Of a DNA stretch of 64,000 nucleotides, positions 11,802-23,875 are shown piece after piece. Location of the stretch: NCBI GenBank assembly GCA_032988165.1, contig JANTQF010000009.1, forward strand, positions 62,001 through 126,000, in the 5' to 3' direction. The notes below the pieces were generated by a model, which saw only the letters and a program-made list of their open reading frames with translations, was not told where the DNA came from and searched no databases. The position numbers and the translations under genes were made by a program. The stretch comes from Emmonsiellopsis sp. PD_33. Its lineage: Eukaryota > Ascomycota > Eurotiomycetes > Onygenales > Ajellomycetaceae. Within the stretch, counting starts at the first letter, position 1; every line of letters begins with the position of its first letter.

Positions 11802-14048
11802 ATGACCCCACCCCGTCGTGGCCTTCTCGACGACGAGGAGCTCGCGAAGAAATACGATGACCGGCCGCTAAACAAACGAAGCTCCCAATTCACCCCATTC
11901 AAACCGGTATCATGGAAAATGCCCCGGCGGCGACGCATACTCCTCGCCTTCGCCGGCCTATGGCTCCTATTACTGTTTTTCAAAAACATGCCTACTGACC
12001 TAGCCCCTGCGCCGGAGCGATTCCATCCCCCGAGAGACAGACAATTCACCCAACAACCCCTACCGGCCGGGAGGTCACCGCCATCTGGCCCCCCGCCGGG
12101 ACCTCCACATGATTCTGGTATGAAAGATGTCAGCAATACGCACTACTTCGGCGGGCCGATAAAGTTCTATTTCCTAGCTAGGTCACTATATTCTGTTCAA
12201 GGGCTGCGCGGGTATCGACAGCAGAACAGGATTGTGCTCTTTGCGGCGGCGGACTTGAAAGCGTTGGCGGATATATTACCACTTGCATGTGAGATGGCGA
12301 GGTATAAGCTGAATCGTGTGCATGTGGCGGTTATGGGGCGGGATGAGGTCTCCATTGAAGGGATTAAGTTGGTCAATGGGTTAGGTGGGGATGGGGATGA
12401 GGATGACGGGGCATGCCCCGTTTTTTGGCACGGTGAGTGGATTATATATAATTGGGAATGGTTATTATTAGTGTTCCTACGTTTTACTAAATCGTTTAAT
12501 TTTATTTTTGATAGATGCACGCCCCGATTATGGCCCGTGGTCCACGGATGCCCGGATGGAAGCGAGTGTGCGTGCTGGGCTGGCACATATACATAACATT
12601 CTACGCCCAAGCGTTATTATTACCCATGATGATAGGCGCGATGAAAAGTTCTTTTGGAATGCTGTTAAACTCAAGGCAGATCGGTTGCATATGCCCCATA
12701 TCAACCTCCCACGACGTGCGGGGGATTTTATGTGGATGTCGAAGCTCGATTCAAACTCTCTAGAAGGTATATTATTACCCCTATTATTTCTCTCATAACT
12801 TAGATTATGTATGCTGACTTTGTTATCACAGCTTGGAATAAAGCCAAGGTGGAAGTCCTCGTGCATGCACCTCCAGCATCTTCAGGCTCGTTGATGAGAT
12901 TACTCCGCTCTCTTCAGGAAGCCGACTACTTCGGGCCGGCTCCGGGTTTAACAATTGAGCTACCAGCAAACGTGGACCCGCCGTTATTACGCTACCTAGA
13001 GAGTTTCAAGTGGCCCCCGGACAGCGAACATAGTCACTTCACTCTACGCCGCCGAATACAACCTCATGGCATAACCCCCGAAGAAGCCGCCCTAAGATCC
13101 ATCGATTCATTCTACCCCAAGAGTCCCCGCTACTCCCATATCCTCGTCCTCTCCCCGCAAACGGACCTTTCGCCGTCGTATTACCACTTTCTCAAATATG
13201 CCATCCTCAAGTACAAATACTCACATTTCACCAAGGTATCCAAGCATAGGCTCCTTGGAATATCCCTCGAACTACCCTCTACAACCCCAACCGAAGGGGA
13301 CCCATTCATCCCTCCAAAATCCACATCCGATACAACAACTACCGCTATTGCAGATGATCTAGAAAATATTCCCGTATTCCTCTGGCAGGCCCCCAATAGT
13401 AACGCAGCGCTATATTTCGGAGACAAATGGGTTGAATTCCAATCCTTCCTTTCTAAACGGCTAGCCTCCTCTCCAAAATCAAATCCAATCAACCATCCCA
13501 ACCTCATCTCTCGGAAATTCCCATCATGGATGGAATACATGCTCGAACTCATCCGCGCCCGGGGCTACTACCTCCTCTACCCATCCTTCCCCGCCACAAC
13601 AGATGTCATCCTAGCAACTACGCATAACGAGCTATACCACCAGCCAGAAGAATACAATCTTGGCCCACATTCGAATCCAAACACACCAAACCCCGAGCCC
13701 CCCAGACCTAACTATATCAACAATCCCGACGCCCCCCTAACACCTTCCCCCGAACCGCCACAGACACTACTATCAACCTCAAAGGAAAAACTCCTCACTG
13801 GCTCCTCAACCATCTCCAATCTTCTCAATCTGTTCCCTGGCGGCTTACCCAACCTTGAGATGCATCAGTCGGATATCCTCCCATATTCGCCCAGGGCTAC
13901 TGATTCCCCTGTGGATCTCATTGAGAGGACGGAGGATTATCTGAAGGAGTTCCGGCGCGGGGTTGGGGGGTGCGGGGATGGGAAGGTTGTCCATCCGGAT
14001 GTTGAGATCATGAAGGCGGATGACTTGTTTTGTGTTGAAAAGGAATAG
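11802..14048 (+). CDS. Type II membrane protein, fungal glycosyltransferase-2-like
   Basis: Exons 11802-12432, 12515-12766 and 12832-14048 give 699 residues. The N-terminus is cytosolic and basic (PRRRR at 41-45), followed by one transmembrane segment (about 46-60, ILLAFAGLWLLLLFF) and a Pro-rich stem, the layout of Golgi glycosyltransferases. The catalytic part carries IITHDDRRDEKFFWNAV, LPRRAGDFMWMSKLDS and a GT-A-like block HILVLSPQTDLSPSYYHFLK. The last resembles the acidic metal/base region of inverting transferases. The tail (about 590-650) is rich in Pro/Asn. From memory, this family occurs across Pezizomycotina and is annotated 'glycosyltransferase 2'; donor and acceptor are unknown to me. 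Confidence is high in the gene model and moderate in the function. Confidence 0.8.
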
Positions 14049-14842
14049 GAAGAAGAAGAAGACCAGGAGATGGGCGTTGAAGGCGAGAGTGCTGCTCTTG
14101 GCTGATACAGGGTGTATATATAGACGTTATATCTTAATTCCCCTTTCGTTTTCGTTTCGTTTCTGTGGTGTATTCTATTCTGTATACATCTTGGATCTAT
14201 TGATTGCTTGTTGCTTTTTTCATTTCCCCACTGCCCTTTTAGGTAATAAATTCGGGGAGAGACTTTGTGTCGCATTGATGATAGATAGATAGATAGATAG
14301 AAACCCTTGGCATTTCTTGGAGGGGTGTGGTTCGGGTGCTTTTCTTCCATACTCCAAGGCTCTTCTTGGTCTTTTGTCAGTTTCATACCTTTCTGTTTAC
14401 CTGTTCGCTAAATGGGATTGGTTGTATATTATATTAGGTGAATCCTCTGTATAGATTGTACCTTACGCTTTTTTTTTTTTTAGACACATCAGTTTATTGT
14501 TCCCAAGATAAGTCGCGTTTCATAATCCAGTCGAGTGTCCCCCAGGGCGCGCCTACTATGCTCAGGCGGCCATCCCAGTCCTCTCAAGACGATCCTTTTA
14601 AACTGGAACTGGAAGGGTACTGGGGGTGGGTTTCCCGTGCTTTACTCACCGTTGGTTCGGGCGACATGGTGAGTTGGGTGGACACAATGCAACTTGGTTA
14701 AAATTGCCTATAGTAGCAGGTCTACTTCTATCATAACCTCCAGACTTTTCGCTTTCCAAGGGGTGTACATCAGCTAGCAACAGAAAAGGAAGGGGATCGG
14801 GTAGGACAGAAGATAGCCTCTGATGCATTTACGTCCCACACC
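14049..14842. other. Intergenic region between convergent genes, with a GATA microsatellite
   Basis: 3' flanks of the glycosyltransferase-like gene and, from the other side, of the APH-like gene. It contains a (GATA)n tract at 14280-14300 and a T run near 14470. No coding frame is supported. Confidence 0.5.
14280..14300 (+). repeat. (GATA)n microsatellite
   Basis: About five uninterrupted GATA units in the 3' flank of the glycosyltransferase-like gene. Confidence 0.9.
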
Positions 14843-15829
14843 TCAAGGAGAGGGCATTCGGAAGGCTTTTCGGAGTTCGTCATCGTATTTCGCTTTGTCT
14901 TTGCTTTTGGAGAACATGAAGTCCCAAGCACGCGTGGTCCAGAAGGTTGGGGCCACGATATAAAATCCATCGTCGAATGAGTCTTTGTCTGGGACTTGGT
15001 ACCTCGGTTTGGTACGATTATAGAAAATGTGATGTAGTCCTGTCGGACTGTCTAACCCGAAACAATACCAGAATGTTCCCTGTCGCCATAATCTCCTCAA
15101 AAGCTCTGCATAAGTCAAGCCGTTTGTTACCTCTTCGGGCAACGTACTTTCCTTTGTCATCTGCCTCTCCTCTTCCTCGAGGATATCGATGAATTCGTTG
15201 CCTAGCTTGCTGTACTCAACTTCGTCGATTCGATCAACCGCCTGATTCGTCAACCAATATGGCGGGTGTTGCATCTCGACAGGACGGATACACATCCATT
15301 CAAGATCAAGCAATTTTTTGATATGCCAGTCATCATCAACGAACAAGTTGCTTGGATGCAAGTCAGTAAGTGTTGGAACAAACGGGCCAGAAGTTGATAA
15401 ACCAAACCCCCAAAGGGATGCAATTGGGATGTCAGGACATTCCTGAGCTATCCATGCATAAGTTCCGGCCTCGCATCGAGTTTTCTCGTCCCCATTGCCG
15501 GGATGAATAGTTTCTGCGGTCTTGTAAGGGAGAGGGAAGCGCATGAGAACCCGAACGCTGTCTCTCGGGGTTCGAACGGAGACCGGAACGCAGAGGTTGA
15601 AGCTGCCGTTCAACCATTCTGAAGGATGTGCAATATCGATGCAACAAGAGCGGTTCAAATAAAGGTGGTGAGCAACTATGGCTTTAATGGTTTCGCTTTT
15701 GCTTTCGATTCGAGCCTTGAAGGATGCAGCCAACGATGCATAGGTCAACTCCTGTAGGATATTTGTCTCCTTCTTTTGAGCCTCAGAGTAGGTGATTTGT
15801 CCATAGAGAAGGCTCCTTGCTACAGGCAT
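14843..15829 (-). CDS. APH-type phosphotransferase paralogue with a large internal deletion
   Basis: Intronless frame of 328 residues starting MPVARSLLYGQITYSEAQ. A longer reading begins at a TTG (15859) and is not used. The N-terminal lobe of the fungal aminoglycoside-phosphotransferase/choline-kinase-like family is present (VLMRFPLPYKTAE, GNGDEKTRCEAGTYAWI, LWGFGLSTS). The sequence then runs straight into the catalytic loop region (LTDLHPSNLFVDDDWHIKKL, DLEWMC). Normal members of this expanded fungal family are about 500-550 residues. Roughly 150-200 residues that normally separate these blocks (hinge and upper C-lobe) are absent with no frame break. The catalytic Asp (TDLHPSN) and metal Asp (DLEW) remain, but the fold is probably not functional. 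It could be a pseudogene or a real shortened paralogue. Substrate unknown. Confidence 0.72.
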   Translation of the reverse strand: MPVARSLLYGQITYSEAQKKETNILQELTYASLAASFKARIESKSETIKAIVAHHLYLNRSCCIDIAHPSEWLNGSFNLCVPVSVRTPRDSVRVLMRFPLPYKTAETIHPGNGDEKTRCEAGTYAWIAQECPDIPIASLWGFGLSTSGPFVPTLTDLHPSNLFVDDDWHIKKLLDLEWMCIRPVEMQHPPYWLTNQAVDRIDEVEYSKLGNEFIDILEEEERQMTKESTLPEEVTNGLTYAELLRRLWRQGTFWYCFGLDSPTGLHHIFYNRTKPRYQVPDKDSFDDGFYIVAPTFWTTRAWDFMFSKSKDKAKYDDELRKAFRMPSP

Positions 15830-16352
15830 GAGAGCAAAGGTAGGATAGGTGTATCTCAACCATCTGCCTGTCAGTTATGAGCCGATGGAAGAGAACGGGT
15901 TGGGTACTAGAAGTTGGAAAACAGAGCGGGAAAAAAGAAAAGGGGTAATTATTTTTCGCATATATATATATATAATAGCTATATATTGCTCCGAGCCGTA
16001 TCGGGGTTTCATTCAGCACAGGAGCTCTTCTGTATTCCATAAAAGCAAGGATCGCAAGCTGGAGAGATTCTATTGTTCACGAAAATCTTCGATAGGCCGC
16101 AAGCCGATGACAAATTTCTCTCACGTGACTCCATTCGCAGCTTACATAAGCCTGCAGGTTGGAGCTGGTCTTGGGCAACATCAGATCACCCAAAGCTCTC
16201 AACCTCAACTCCGACTGTTGTCAACTCCTCACCACACCCCCTCTACATACCTACGTCCCTGATCTGTGCACTGCCCTCTCTCCCGCTTCCGTCCTCCGCT
16301 TAAGCACCCTAAACACGCCCCCCCGAACTCTTCGCAGATACAAGCTTGCGCC
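15830..16352. promoter_or_regulatory. Shared upstream region of the APH-like gene (-) and RPN1 (+)
   Basis: 523 bp between divergent starts. A TA-repeat stretch lies at 15961-15975, and the RPN1-proximal part is pyrimidine-rich (about 16195-16330) like many fungal 5' UTRs. I could not find a convincing proteasome-associated control element. Confidence 0.5.
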
Positions 16353-19300
16353 ATGGCGAAGGACGAGCGGCCAAGTGCGGCCGACAAGGGCAAAGGCAAG
16401 GCAGACGATGTGCGGGAACTGAACGGCGAAAAGAAGGATCTCAAGGATGGCAAGGCTCAGCCAAATGGGAAGAAGGAGGAGGAAGCTAAGGAAGGTATGT
16501 TTTGTTGGCCCGCCGCTATGGTGTTCTGTTTACGAAGTGGATGGACGTTGACAAGTACGTGTTGGTGTTTGGTAGAAGATCTCAGTGAGGAAGATCAACA
16601 GTTAAAGAACGAATTGGAGATGTTGGTGGAGAGGTTACAGGTATGTACTCTTGCTGAGACTTCCGTGCCTGGTGGCGGATATGTAGTTGCTCGCTGGACC
16701 AAGAGCAGGTAGCTAACAAGATGCGGCCCTTGTTCGTACTCTTCTTTTAGGAACCAGATACCTCTCTCTACAAACCCGCGTTGGAAGCTATCAAGAATTT
16801 TATCAAGACTTCTACCTCGTCGATGACCGCTGTCCCCAAACCCCTCAAATTCCTCAGACCGCATTATGACGAGCTTACCGCGGTGTACGAACAATGGCCG
16901 GCTGGGGATGATAAGGTATGGCATTTTCTATGGCCCCAAAAGAATGACCGTAAGCTAATAGGGCACCCAGGACTCCCTTGCCGACATGCTCTCCGTTCTC
17001 GGCATGACATACGGCGACGAAGAGAAGTTCGAAACCCTTAAATACCGCCTCCTCACAAAGTCGAACGACCTCGGTTCATGGGGCCATGAGTATATACGGC
17101 ATCTTGCGTTGGAGATTGGACAGGAGTTCCAAAACAGGCTGACGGACGATAAGGATGTTCAGGATCTGGTTGACCTGGCGCTTTCGCTGGTGCCTTACTT
17201 CCTTGCTCACAACGCTGAAGCTGACGCGGTCGATCTGCTGAGCGAGCTTGAAATGATTGAGGAGATACCCAAGTTTCTTGACGAAAATACTTATTCTAGA
17301 GTCTGTCTATACATGGTCAGCATGGTTAACCTGCTTACTTACCCGGAAGATCACCAATTTCTCCGGACAGCGCACGATATTTACATCAAGTATAACAAGC
17401 TCACGCAAGCCATCGTTATTGCGATCCGTCTAAACGATCTCGATCTTATAAAGAAGGATTTCAACTCAACTACCGACCAGGCAGTCAGAAGACAGATGGC
17501 CTTCCTTGTCGCGAGGCAACAAATATGGCTTGAGCTGACGCCAGAAGAGGAGGAAGAAGGTGGCCAGGAGCTGATTGAGTGTCTTCACAATATCCAACTG
17601 CATAACCATTTCAAGGCCCTCGCGAAGGAGCTTAATATTCTCGACCCCAAGATGCCAGAGGACATTTACAAGACACACCTGGAAAGCAGCCGAGGCGCCG
17701 GCCTGACAAATGTGGATTCCGCCAGACATAACCTTGCGAGCGCGTTCGTCAATGCTTTTGCTAACGCTGGATTTGGAAACGACAAACTCATGCTGGTGGA
17801 GGGTGACAAGGGACCCTGGGTCTGGAAGACGAAAGATGACGGCATGTTGTCTACTGCTGCGTCGATGGGTATGTTGTTGCAATGGGATGTAGAAGAAGGT
17901 CTGGATAAGATCGACAAATTCACGTTTGCCGAGGAGGATCAGATTAAGGCGGGTGGATTGCTCGGTATCGGCATTGTCAACTCTGGTGTCCGACTTGATG
18001 CGGACCCCGCTATGGCTCTGCTCAGCGAATCGGTCGGACCTGAGGCGAAGGTCAACGTCAGAGTTGCAGCAATTATGGGTCTGGGTCTGTCATATGCTGG
18101 CTCTTGTAAAGAGGAGCTTCTCGAACTCCTTCTGCCCATCGTTGAAGATGTCTCGCTCGACATGCAAATATCTGCCATGGCGGCTGTATCTCTTGGAATG
18201 ATTTTTGTGGGCTCTTCAAACCATCAAGTCAGCGAGGCTATTGCGACCACTTTGATGGATGAGGAGAGACAGAGGCAGATGAAGGATAAATGGACGAGAT
18301 TTATGGCTCTTGGCCTTGCTCTTCTTTACTTTGGCCGACAGGAGGAGGTCGACGTTATCCTGGATATCCTGAAGGCAATCGATCATCCCATGGCTAAACC
18401 AACTTCAGTTCTTGCTTCGGTCTGCGCGTGGGCTGGCACAGGTACTGTGCTGAAGCTTCAGGAGCTGCTGCACATCTGCAACGAATACATTGAAGACAAG
18501 GAAGAAAAGAAGGGAGATGAGCTGGTGCAGTCATATGCTGTCCTCGGTCTATCTCTCATCGCCATGGGCGAAGATATTGGACAAGACATGGTCCTCCGTC
18601 AATTCGGCCACTTGATGCACTACGGCGCTGCCAACATCCGAAAGGCAGTCCCCCTCGCCATGGGCTTGATCAGCCCGTCCAACCCTCAAATGAAGGTCTA
18701 CGACACTCTATCCCGCTACAGCCACGATAACGACAACGATGTCGCCATCAACTCCATCTTCGCCATGGGTCTCCTTGGCGCTGGAACGAACAACGCCCGC
18801 CTCGCCCAACTCCTCCGCCAACTAGCAAGCTACTACCACCGTGACCAAAACTCTCTTTTCATGGTGCGCATTGCCCAGGGTCTCCTGCACATGGGCAAGG
18901 GCAGTCTCACTGTCAACCCGTTCCACACGGATCGCCAGGTCCTCTCCCGCGTCGCAGCCGCTGGTCTCCTCACCGTTCTAGTTGCTATGATCGATGCCAA
19001 GGACTTCATTCTTGCAGACTCCCATTATCTCCTATACTTCCTTGTTACGGCTATGTATCCACGATTCCTCGTGACGCTGGATGAGGATCTGAAGCCTCTT
19101 ACAGTAAACGTGCGTGTGGGTCAGGCGGTTGATGTGGTAGGACAAGCGGGTAGACCGAAGACGATTACCGGGTGGCAGACGCAGAGCACGCCAGTGCTGT
19201 TGTCGTATGGAGAGCGGGCAGAGCTGGAGGACGAGGAGTACATCAGTCTCGGTAGTACTTTGGAGGGTTTGGTTATTTTGCGGAAGGTAAAGTTCACACA

Positions 19301-19376
19301 TTCCTAGATTTCCGTATGATGCAACCATAGCTAACATGTGTGCTTATAGAACCCCGAATGGGAAAACTCGGCATAA
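16353..19376 (+). CDS. RPN1: 26S proteasome regulatory subunit RPN1 (PSMD2)
   Basis: Largest base subunit of the 19S proteasome cap; a scaffold that docks ubiquitin and UBL shuttle receptors. Exons: 16353-16494, 16576-16640, 16751-16915, 16971-19286 and 19350-19376, giving 904 residues, as expected for fungi. A charged Lys/Glu-rich N-terminus (about 1-47) is followed by EDLSEEDQQLKNELEMLVER. The centre has proteasome/cyclosome repeats (GLLGIGIVNSGVR, AAIMGLGLSYAGS, AVSLGMIFVGSS, FMALGLALLYFG, AMGLLGAGTNNARL). The final exon adds only NPEWENSA. No anomaly. Confidence 0.96.
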
Positions 19377-19971
19377 GGAAGAATCAAGTCGGGTTAAATT
19401 GATTTCCTCCCTTGGTCCAAATTTTTCCGGCCTGTTTTCTTCTGTATAGCGTGTAATTGGTAGTTAACTCTTTTCCCCCTCGGAATGGGATTTATGTGGG
19501 AAGTGGGTACCTTTTTTGTTTCCCACTAATATAAATGGCATGATCTTTATTTATTCTTTTGTCTAGAGAGACTCTTTACGTATTTGCTCCATTTTTAAGA
19601 CGATTACTCCCTTAGAGGTTTGTACATGTACAAGAGTGATAGAGATATTTATGGAAAGCAAATTGAGAATTCCCTGATATGGCTATTAGATATATATTGA
19701 CGGCGGCGTGATAGGCATGCATATCAATATTAATTCTATATCTATCAAAGAGCTCTCGTACCATCTTTAAAGAGCGCGCTTGGTAGTAAATAAAATGTCC
19801 ATCCGCTGTGAGCGATGATCTCCCAAAATGAAAAATAGGGTTTAGGGCTAAGAATTTCTCCAGCCTCAACCCCTCCAGACTGCAGAGCTCTGGCAAACCG
19901 CGACAAGCAAACCAACCACACCCTTCTCTCTCACCTAACCTCCCTCCCGCGAGTCTGGGACATTTGCCAAC
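19377..19971. other. Intergenic region between RPN1 and RIO2
   Basis: T-rich RPN1 3' flank followed by the RIO2 promoter. No conserved frame. The genes are tandem, so RIO2 control elements should sit in the right half. Confidence 0.5.
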
Positions 19972-21496
19972 ATGAAGCTCGACCCAAAGGCTATGCGGTA
20001 TCTTACCGCGGAGGATTTTCGGACGCTGGCTGGTGTAAGTTGTCTCCCATCCCCATCCTAACGACCCCGCGCCCTACCTCTCCGGCCGTGTATATCGCGA
20101 CGTTGAGCAGTGAGGAATTGGCCGACTTTGAACTGACAAGATGCGTGATTTATTCTAGGTTGAGATGGGCAGTAGGAACCACGAGGTTGTGCCTACGCCG
20201 CTCATCGTCCAATTGTCTGGCCTCCGTGGCGGCAGTATCGTGCATAAATGTATATCGAATCTGGCCAAGATCAATCTGATCGCGCGGGTGAAGAATGCAA
20301 AGTGTACGTTGGTCGGATAAACTTCTAACTGCTACTACGAGCTAGCTAGCTATCTTTGAACCGCTTTTTCTCAGTTACTGACCGAATTCCTCTATTCTAC
20401 AGATGATGGCTACCGCCTAACCTACGGCGGCCTCGACTACCTCGCCCTGCACACCCACCAAAAGCAAAAATCCATATACAGCGTCGGCAACCAAATCGGC
20501 GTCGGCAAAGAGTCAGACATCATCGTCGTCGCCGCAGCAGACGGGACACAGCGAATCCTCAAAATCCACCGCCTCGGCCGCATCTCCTTCCGCACCGTCA
20601 AAACCAACCGCGACTATCTCCGCCACCGCTCCTCGGCGTCATGGATGTACATGTCGCGCCTCGCGGCGATGAAGGAGTTCGCGTTCATGAAGGCGTTGAA
20701 GGAACACGGGTTCCCCGTCCCCGAACCCGTGGCGCAGAATAGACATACGATCGTGATGAGTCTGATCGAGGCGTTTCCGCTAAGGCAGATTTCGCAGGTG
20801 CCGGAGCCGGCGGGGCTGTATGCGGAGTTGATGGAGATGATTTTGCAGTTGGCTGGGGTGGGGTTGATACATGGGGATTTCAACGAGTTTAATATTCTGG
20901 TCAAGGAGGAGGTGGTGCATAAGGGGTCGGAGGTGGCTAGGGGGAAGAGGAAGGATGGTGGAGACGGGGAGGAAGAGGAGATCAAGCTGATTCCCATCCT
21001 GATTGATTTCCCGCAGATGGTGTCGGTGGACCATGCGAATGCGGAGATGTACTTTGATCGAGATGTGCAGTGCATTAAGCGGTATTTTCAGCGGAGGTTT
21101 GGGTTCGTGAGTGATGAGCCGGGACCGTTTTTTAAGGATGCGAAGAAGTTGGTTGGGAAGAAGGGCGGGGTGCGGTTGGATGTTGAGGTTGAGGCGTCTG
21201 GTTTCTCGAGGAAGATGGCGAGGGAGTTGGAGGCTTATATGAGGGATGTTGGGGTTGATGGGGATGCAAGGGATGAGGATGGAGAGAATGCGGGTGAGCG
21301 GTCTGGGTCTGAAGAGGAGGGGGGGGAGGAAGATGAAGATGAAGAAGGGTCCGAGGCAGAAGGAGGGAATGAGGATGAAGGGGTAGTTTTGAGCGGGGAG
21401 GTTGATGCTTTTGGGAACAGCATTCCCGTGAAGCAACAGGAGGAGCCAGAGATAGGGAAGCTGAGCATATCTGATCCGCCATCGCAAGCTGCATAG
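19972..21496 (+). CDS. RIO2: Atypical serine kinase RIO2, 40S ribosome maturation
   Basis: Cytoplasmic ATPase/kinase acting in late pre-40S maturation (20S to 18S rRNA). Exons 19972-20034, 20159-20303 and 20403-21496 give 433 residues. The N-terminal winged helix (MKLDPKAMRYLTAEDFRTLAG, then HEVVPTPLIVQLSGLRGG) is followed by the RIO kinase domain. Its ATP loop is GVGKESDIIVV, the catalytic loop is HGDFNEFNIL, and the metal-binding motif is IDFPQMV (DFP in place of DFG, normal for RIO). The C-terminal tail is strongly acidic, with long Glu/Asp runs encoded at about 21260-21400, as in other RIO2 proteins. No anomaly. Confidence 0.95.
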
Positions 21497-21933
21497 ATTT
21501 TGGGGGTTCTACGGGGTATGGAGGAGTATGGCGTCTGGTTGGGATATGGGATTACATTTTAGAACGAGCCTATGTAATGAATTGATTTATGATTTTGGCA
21601 TCTAGCCTGCAACGAGAGTACTCCCTGACCCGAATATACAATTTCCCTGATTCCCTTTCTTTATTTCCCCCTCATCGTCCCCCTATCCGCCTTGATATCA
21701 TTTTCACCGGCGGGAAATTCTCCGGCGGCCCGCACGGACCAACCGCGCACTTGGCTTCCCAATCGGGCCAAACGTCTTTTGCTCTCCGCCGACATCAGAA
21801 ATATCAGCGACATCAGCAACCATTTCTCTCGCCAATTGCCGCCGCCCGCCTCGCTCTCTGCTCTCCGCAATCGCCATTCGGGGCCCCTCGTTCTCATTTT
21901 CGGCTTTCGCAACCACCCATGAGATAGCCCACC
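21497..21933. other. Intergenic region between RIO2 and the uL23m gene
   Basis: 437 bp, tandem genes. Short frames on both strands overlap each other and show no family signature. Probably the RIO2 3' UTR plus the promoter of the ribosomal protein gene. Confidence 0.5.
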
Positions 21934-23040
21934 ATGGGCAAAAAAGTCGACGCGCGAACAAGGCTAGCACAGGCTCGGAGATTCATACGGCCCATCCCGG
22001 TCGAAGAGCGGAAACAAGTATTCCTGTACGGATTACACTCCTCCATGCCCTCCCGTCCTAGTTCCCTTGGCCTCGCACTCTCTAAATTCCCCAATTGCGC
22101 ACCCGTCCCCCCCAAAAAAAACGAAACAAAAATCTCTCCAATTCACTCCGCCCCCCCCCCCCCAAACTCCGATCCGTCCCCAGCTAACCCCATGAAAAAA
22201 CTCGATATAAAACAGACCAAGCTTCACCCTAACCCTCATCCGCACTCCCTACCTGCCCCCCCGCTACGCCGCCTTCTGGGTGCCGCTCACTTTCAACAAG
22301 CTCGATATCAAGGACTACCTGAAGCGGGTGTATAATGTTAACGTGCTGAAGGTGCGCAGCTTTGTGGAGCAGCAGAAGCCTACGCGCGAGCTGTCCCGGG
22401 GCCGCGAAGGGTATGGGAAATGGCGCCGCCCGCAGGCGCGGAAGAAGATGACGGTCGAGATGACGGATCCGTTTGTTTGGCCCGAGGAGCCGAAGGATAT
22501 GGAGGGGTATGTTATCACTTCTCTTTTTTTTATTGGCTTTGCTGGTGCCCTGCCTTGACCTTTTGTTTGAAAAAAGAAGGGGGGAGATGGGGTGAGGGGG
22601 GTGGGAGAGAAGAAACAAAAAAAGCGAAAAAAATAAATAAAAAATGACCACATCACTAACCACAAGCCTCTACAAAAACAAACAGCTGGGAAAAACAAGC
22701 CTACTTCAGAGCGAAAGAACATCAGATCGAGATGAGCGACAGCTTCCACCCAGACGCGAACCAAAAACCTAACAAAAAACTCCGCGAATCGCTCGCTGAC
22801 CACGCTGCTCGGCTGAGGGAGGAGGCCAGCGAAGGAGGCCAACCATGGACCCCGACGTGGCAGGCGCTCGGGTTGAATTATAATAGACCTGCTTTGGGTG
22901 GTGCGGCGAGGAGGCCGACGGCTGAGGAGGAGGCGGAGATGGCGAATTGGGTTGAGGAGGTTGATGAGACGGAGATGAAGGCGGAGACGGAGACGGAGAC
23001 GAAGACGGAGGTGGGGGAGAAGGGGGAGAGGAAGTCGTAG
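21934..23040 (+). CDS. MRP20: Mitochondrial large-subunit ribosomal protein uL23m
   Basis: Exons 21934-22025, 22216-22506 and 22686-23040 give 245 residues. The splice junctions rebuild the family signature: KQVFLPSFTLTLIRTPYLPP across intron 1, then FNKLDIKDYLKRVYNVNVLKVRSFV and the mitochondrial extension WEKQAYFRAKEHQIEMSD after intron 2. Intron 1 (190 nt) contains a run of 13 C (22151-22163), which could be prone to sequencing error, and an open reading through it that is not real. The last 24 residues are a Thr/Glu-rich repeat built on GAGACG-like units (about 22970-23015). Symbol by analogy to yeast; paralogue naming differs between fungi. Confidence 0.88.
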
Positions 23041-23875
23041 GGAAGGGGGGTGGGGTGAGAATGAGAAGGGAAGGGGGGGTATAGAAGAGAAATTGGCGGA
23101 TAAGGAAGGGAAGGGCAGGGCATGTGATGGTGCCTAGGTGAATGGGCCCGTTTTCCCCCCTATTCGCCGTTTGTTATATTTATTGTATTATACAGATAGA
23201 GTCACTTTTTTTTTGTTTGGTTTGGTTTGTTATGGGATGTTATTATATATTTATTTTTTTTATGGCAGTGTATATTGAATTTCGTTCACTTGTATAAGGA
23301 AGTGGTGCTTAAGAGCCTCCACTCCTCCCCGGCTAGATATCAGACTGAATATATATTTCACATTTAGCTATTATCCACGTAACCACCAATAATCAAACGT
23401 TGCTTTCTGTATATATAAAAGGGAGGGGGAAAGCACTCATTTACTTCAAGCAGCTACGCAAAAATGCAAATATGTATATAAAACAGGAATAAAACCGAAC
23501 AGATAGTAGAGGGGAGTGTGTGAATCTTGTAATGGCCGGGATAGACAAAAACTATGAAGTAATACAGGAATGATGATGAAACTACATACAAAAAAAAAAA
23601 AAAAAACAAGCCAATGGTTGAAAAACAAAAAAAAAGGGGGGGTGATTAGCAACATCAACATAAACAAAAAACAAATGCCCTCCCCTCCCCCTAGTTACCA
23701 AAAAAAAGAAAAAAGAAAAAAAAAACATCGCTCGCTAATTATGACTATGCATTCTAAATATCTCCGCTTCTCCTCCTATTTCACAAGTGATATATATATC
23801 CCCCCAGGTCACGGGGGACTGACTGGGTGTACGTGGTGGTTGGCTGGTGGGTTCTGTGTAAAATTTTCCTTGTTT
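23041..23875. other. Intergenic region between convergent uL23m and Lon genes
   Basis: Two facing 3' flanks, with long A and T homopolymers (for example about 23589-23606, 23702-23725). No coding potential seen. Confidence 0.55.

Noticed and set aside
15830..15859. Longer start of the APH-like gene
   Set aside because: The extension begins at TTG; the ATG at 15829 gives a family-like N-terminus.
22026..22215. Open reading continuing through uL23m intron 1
   Set aside because: It encodes low-complexity Pro/Ser sequence and runs into a frame that loses the L23 signature. The 190-nt intron restores it.
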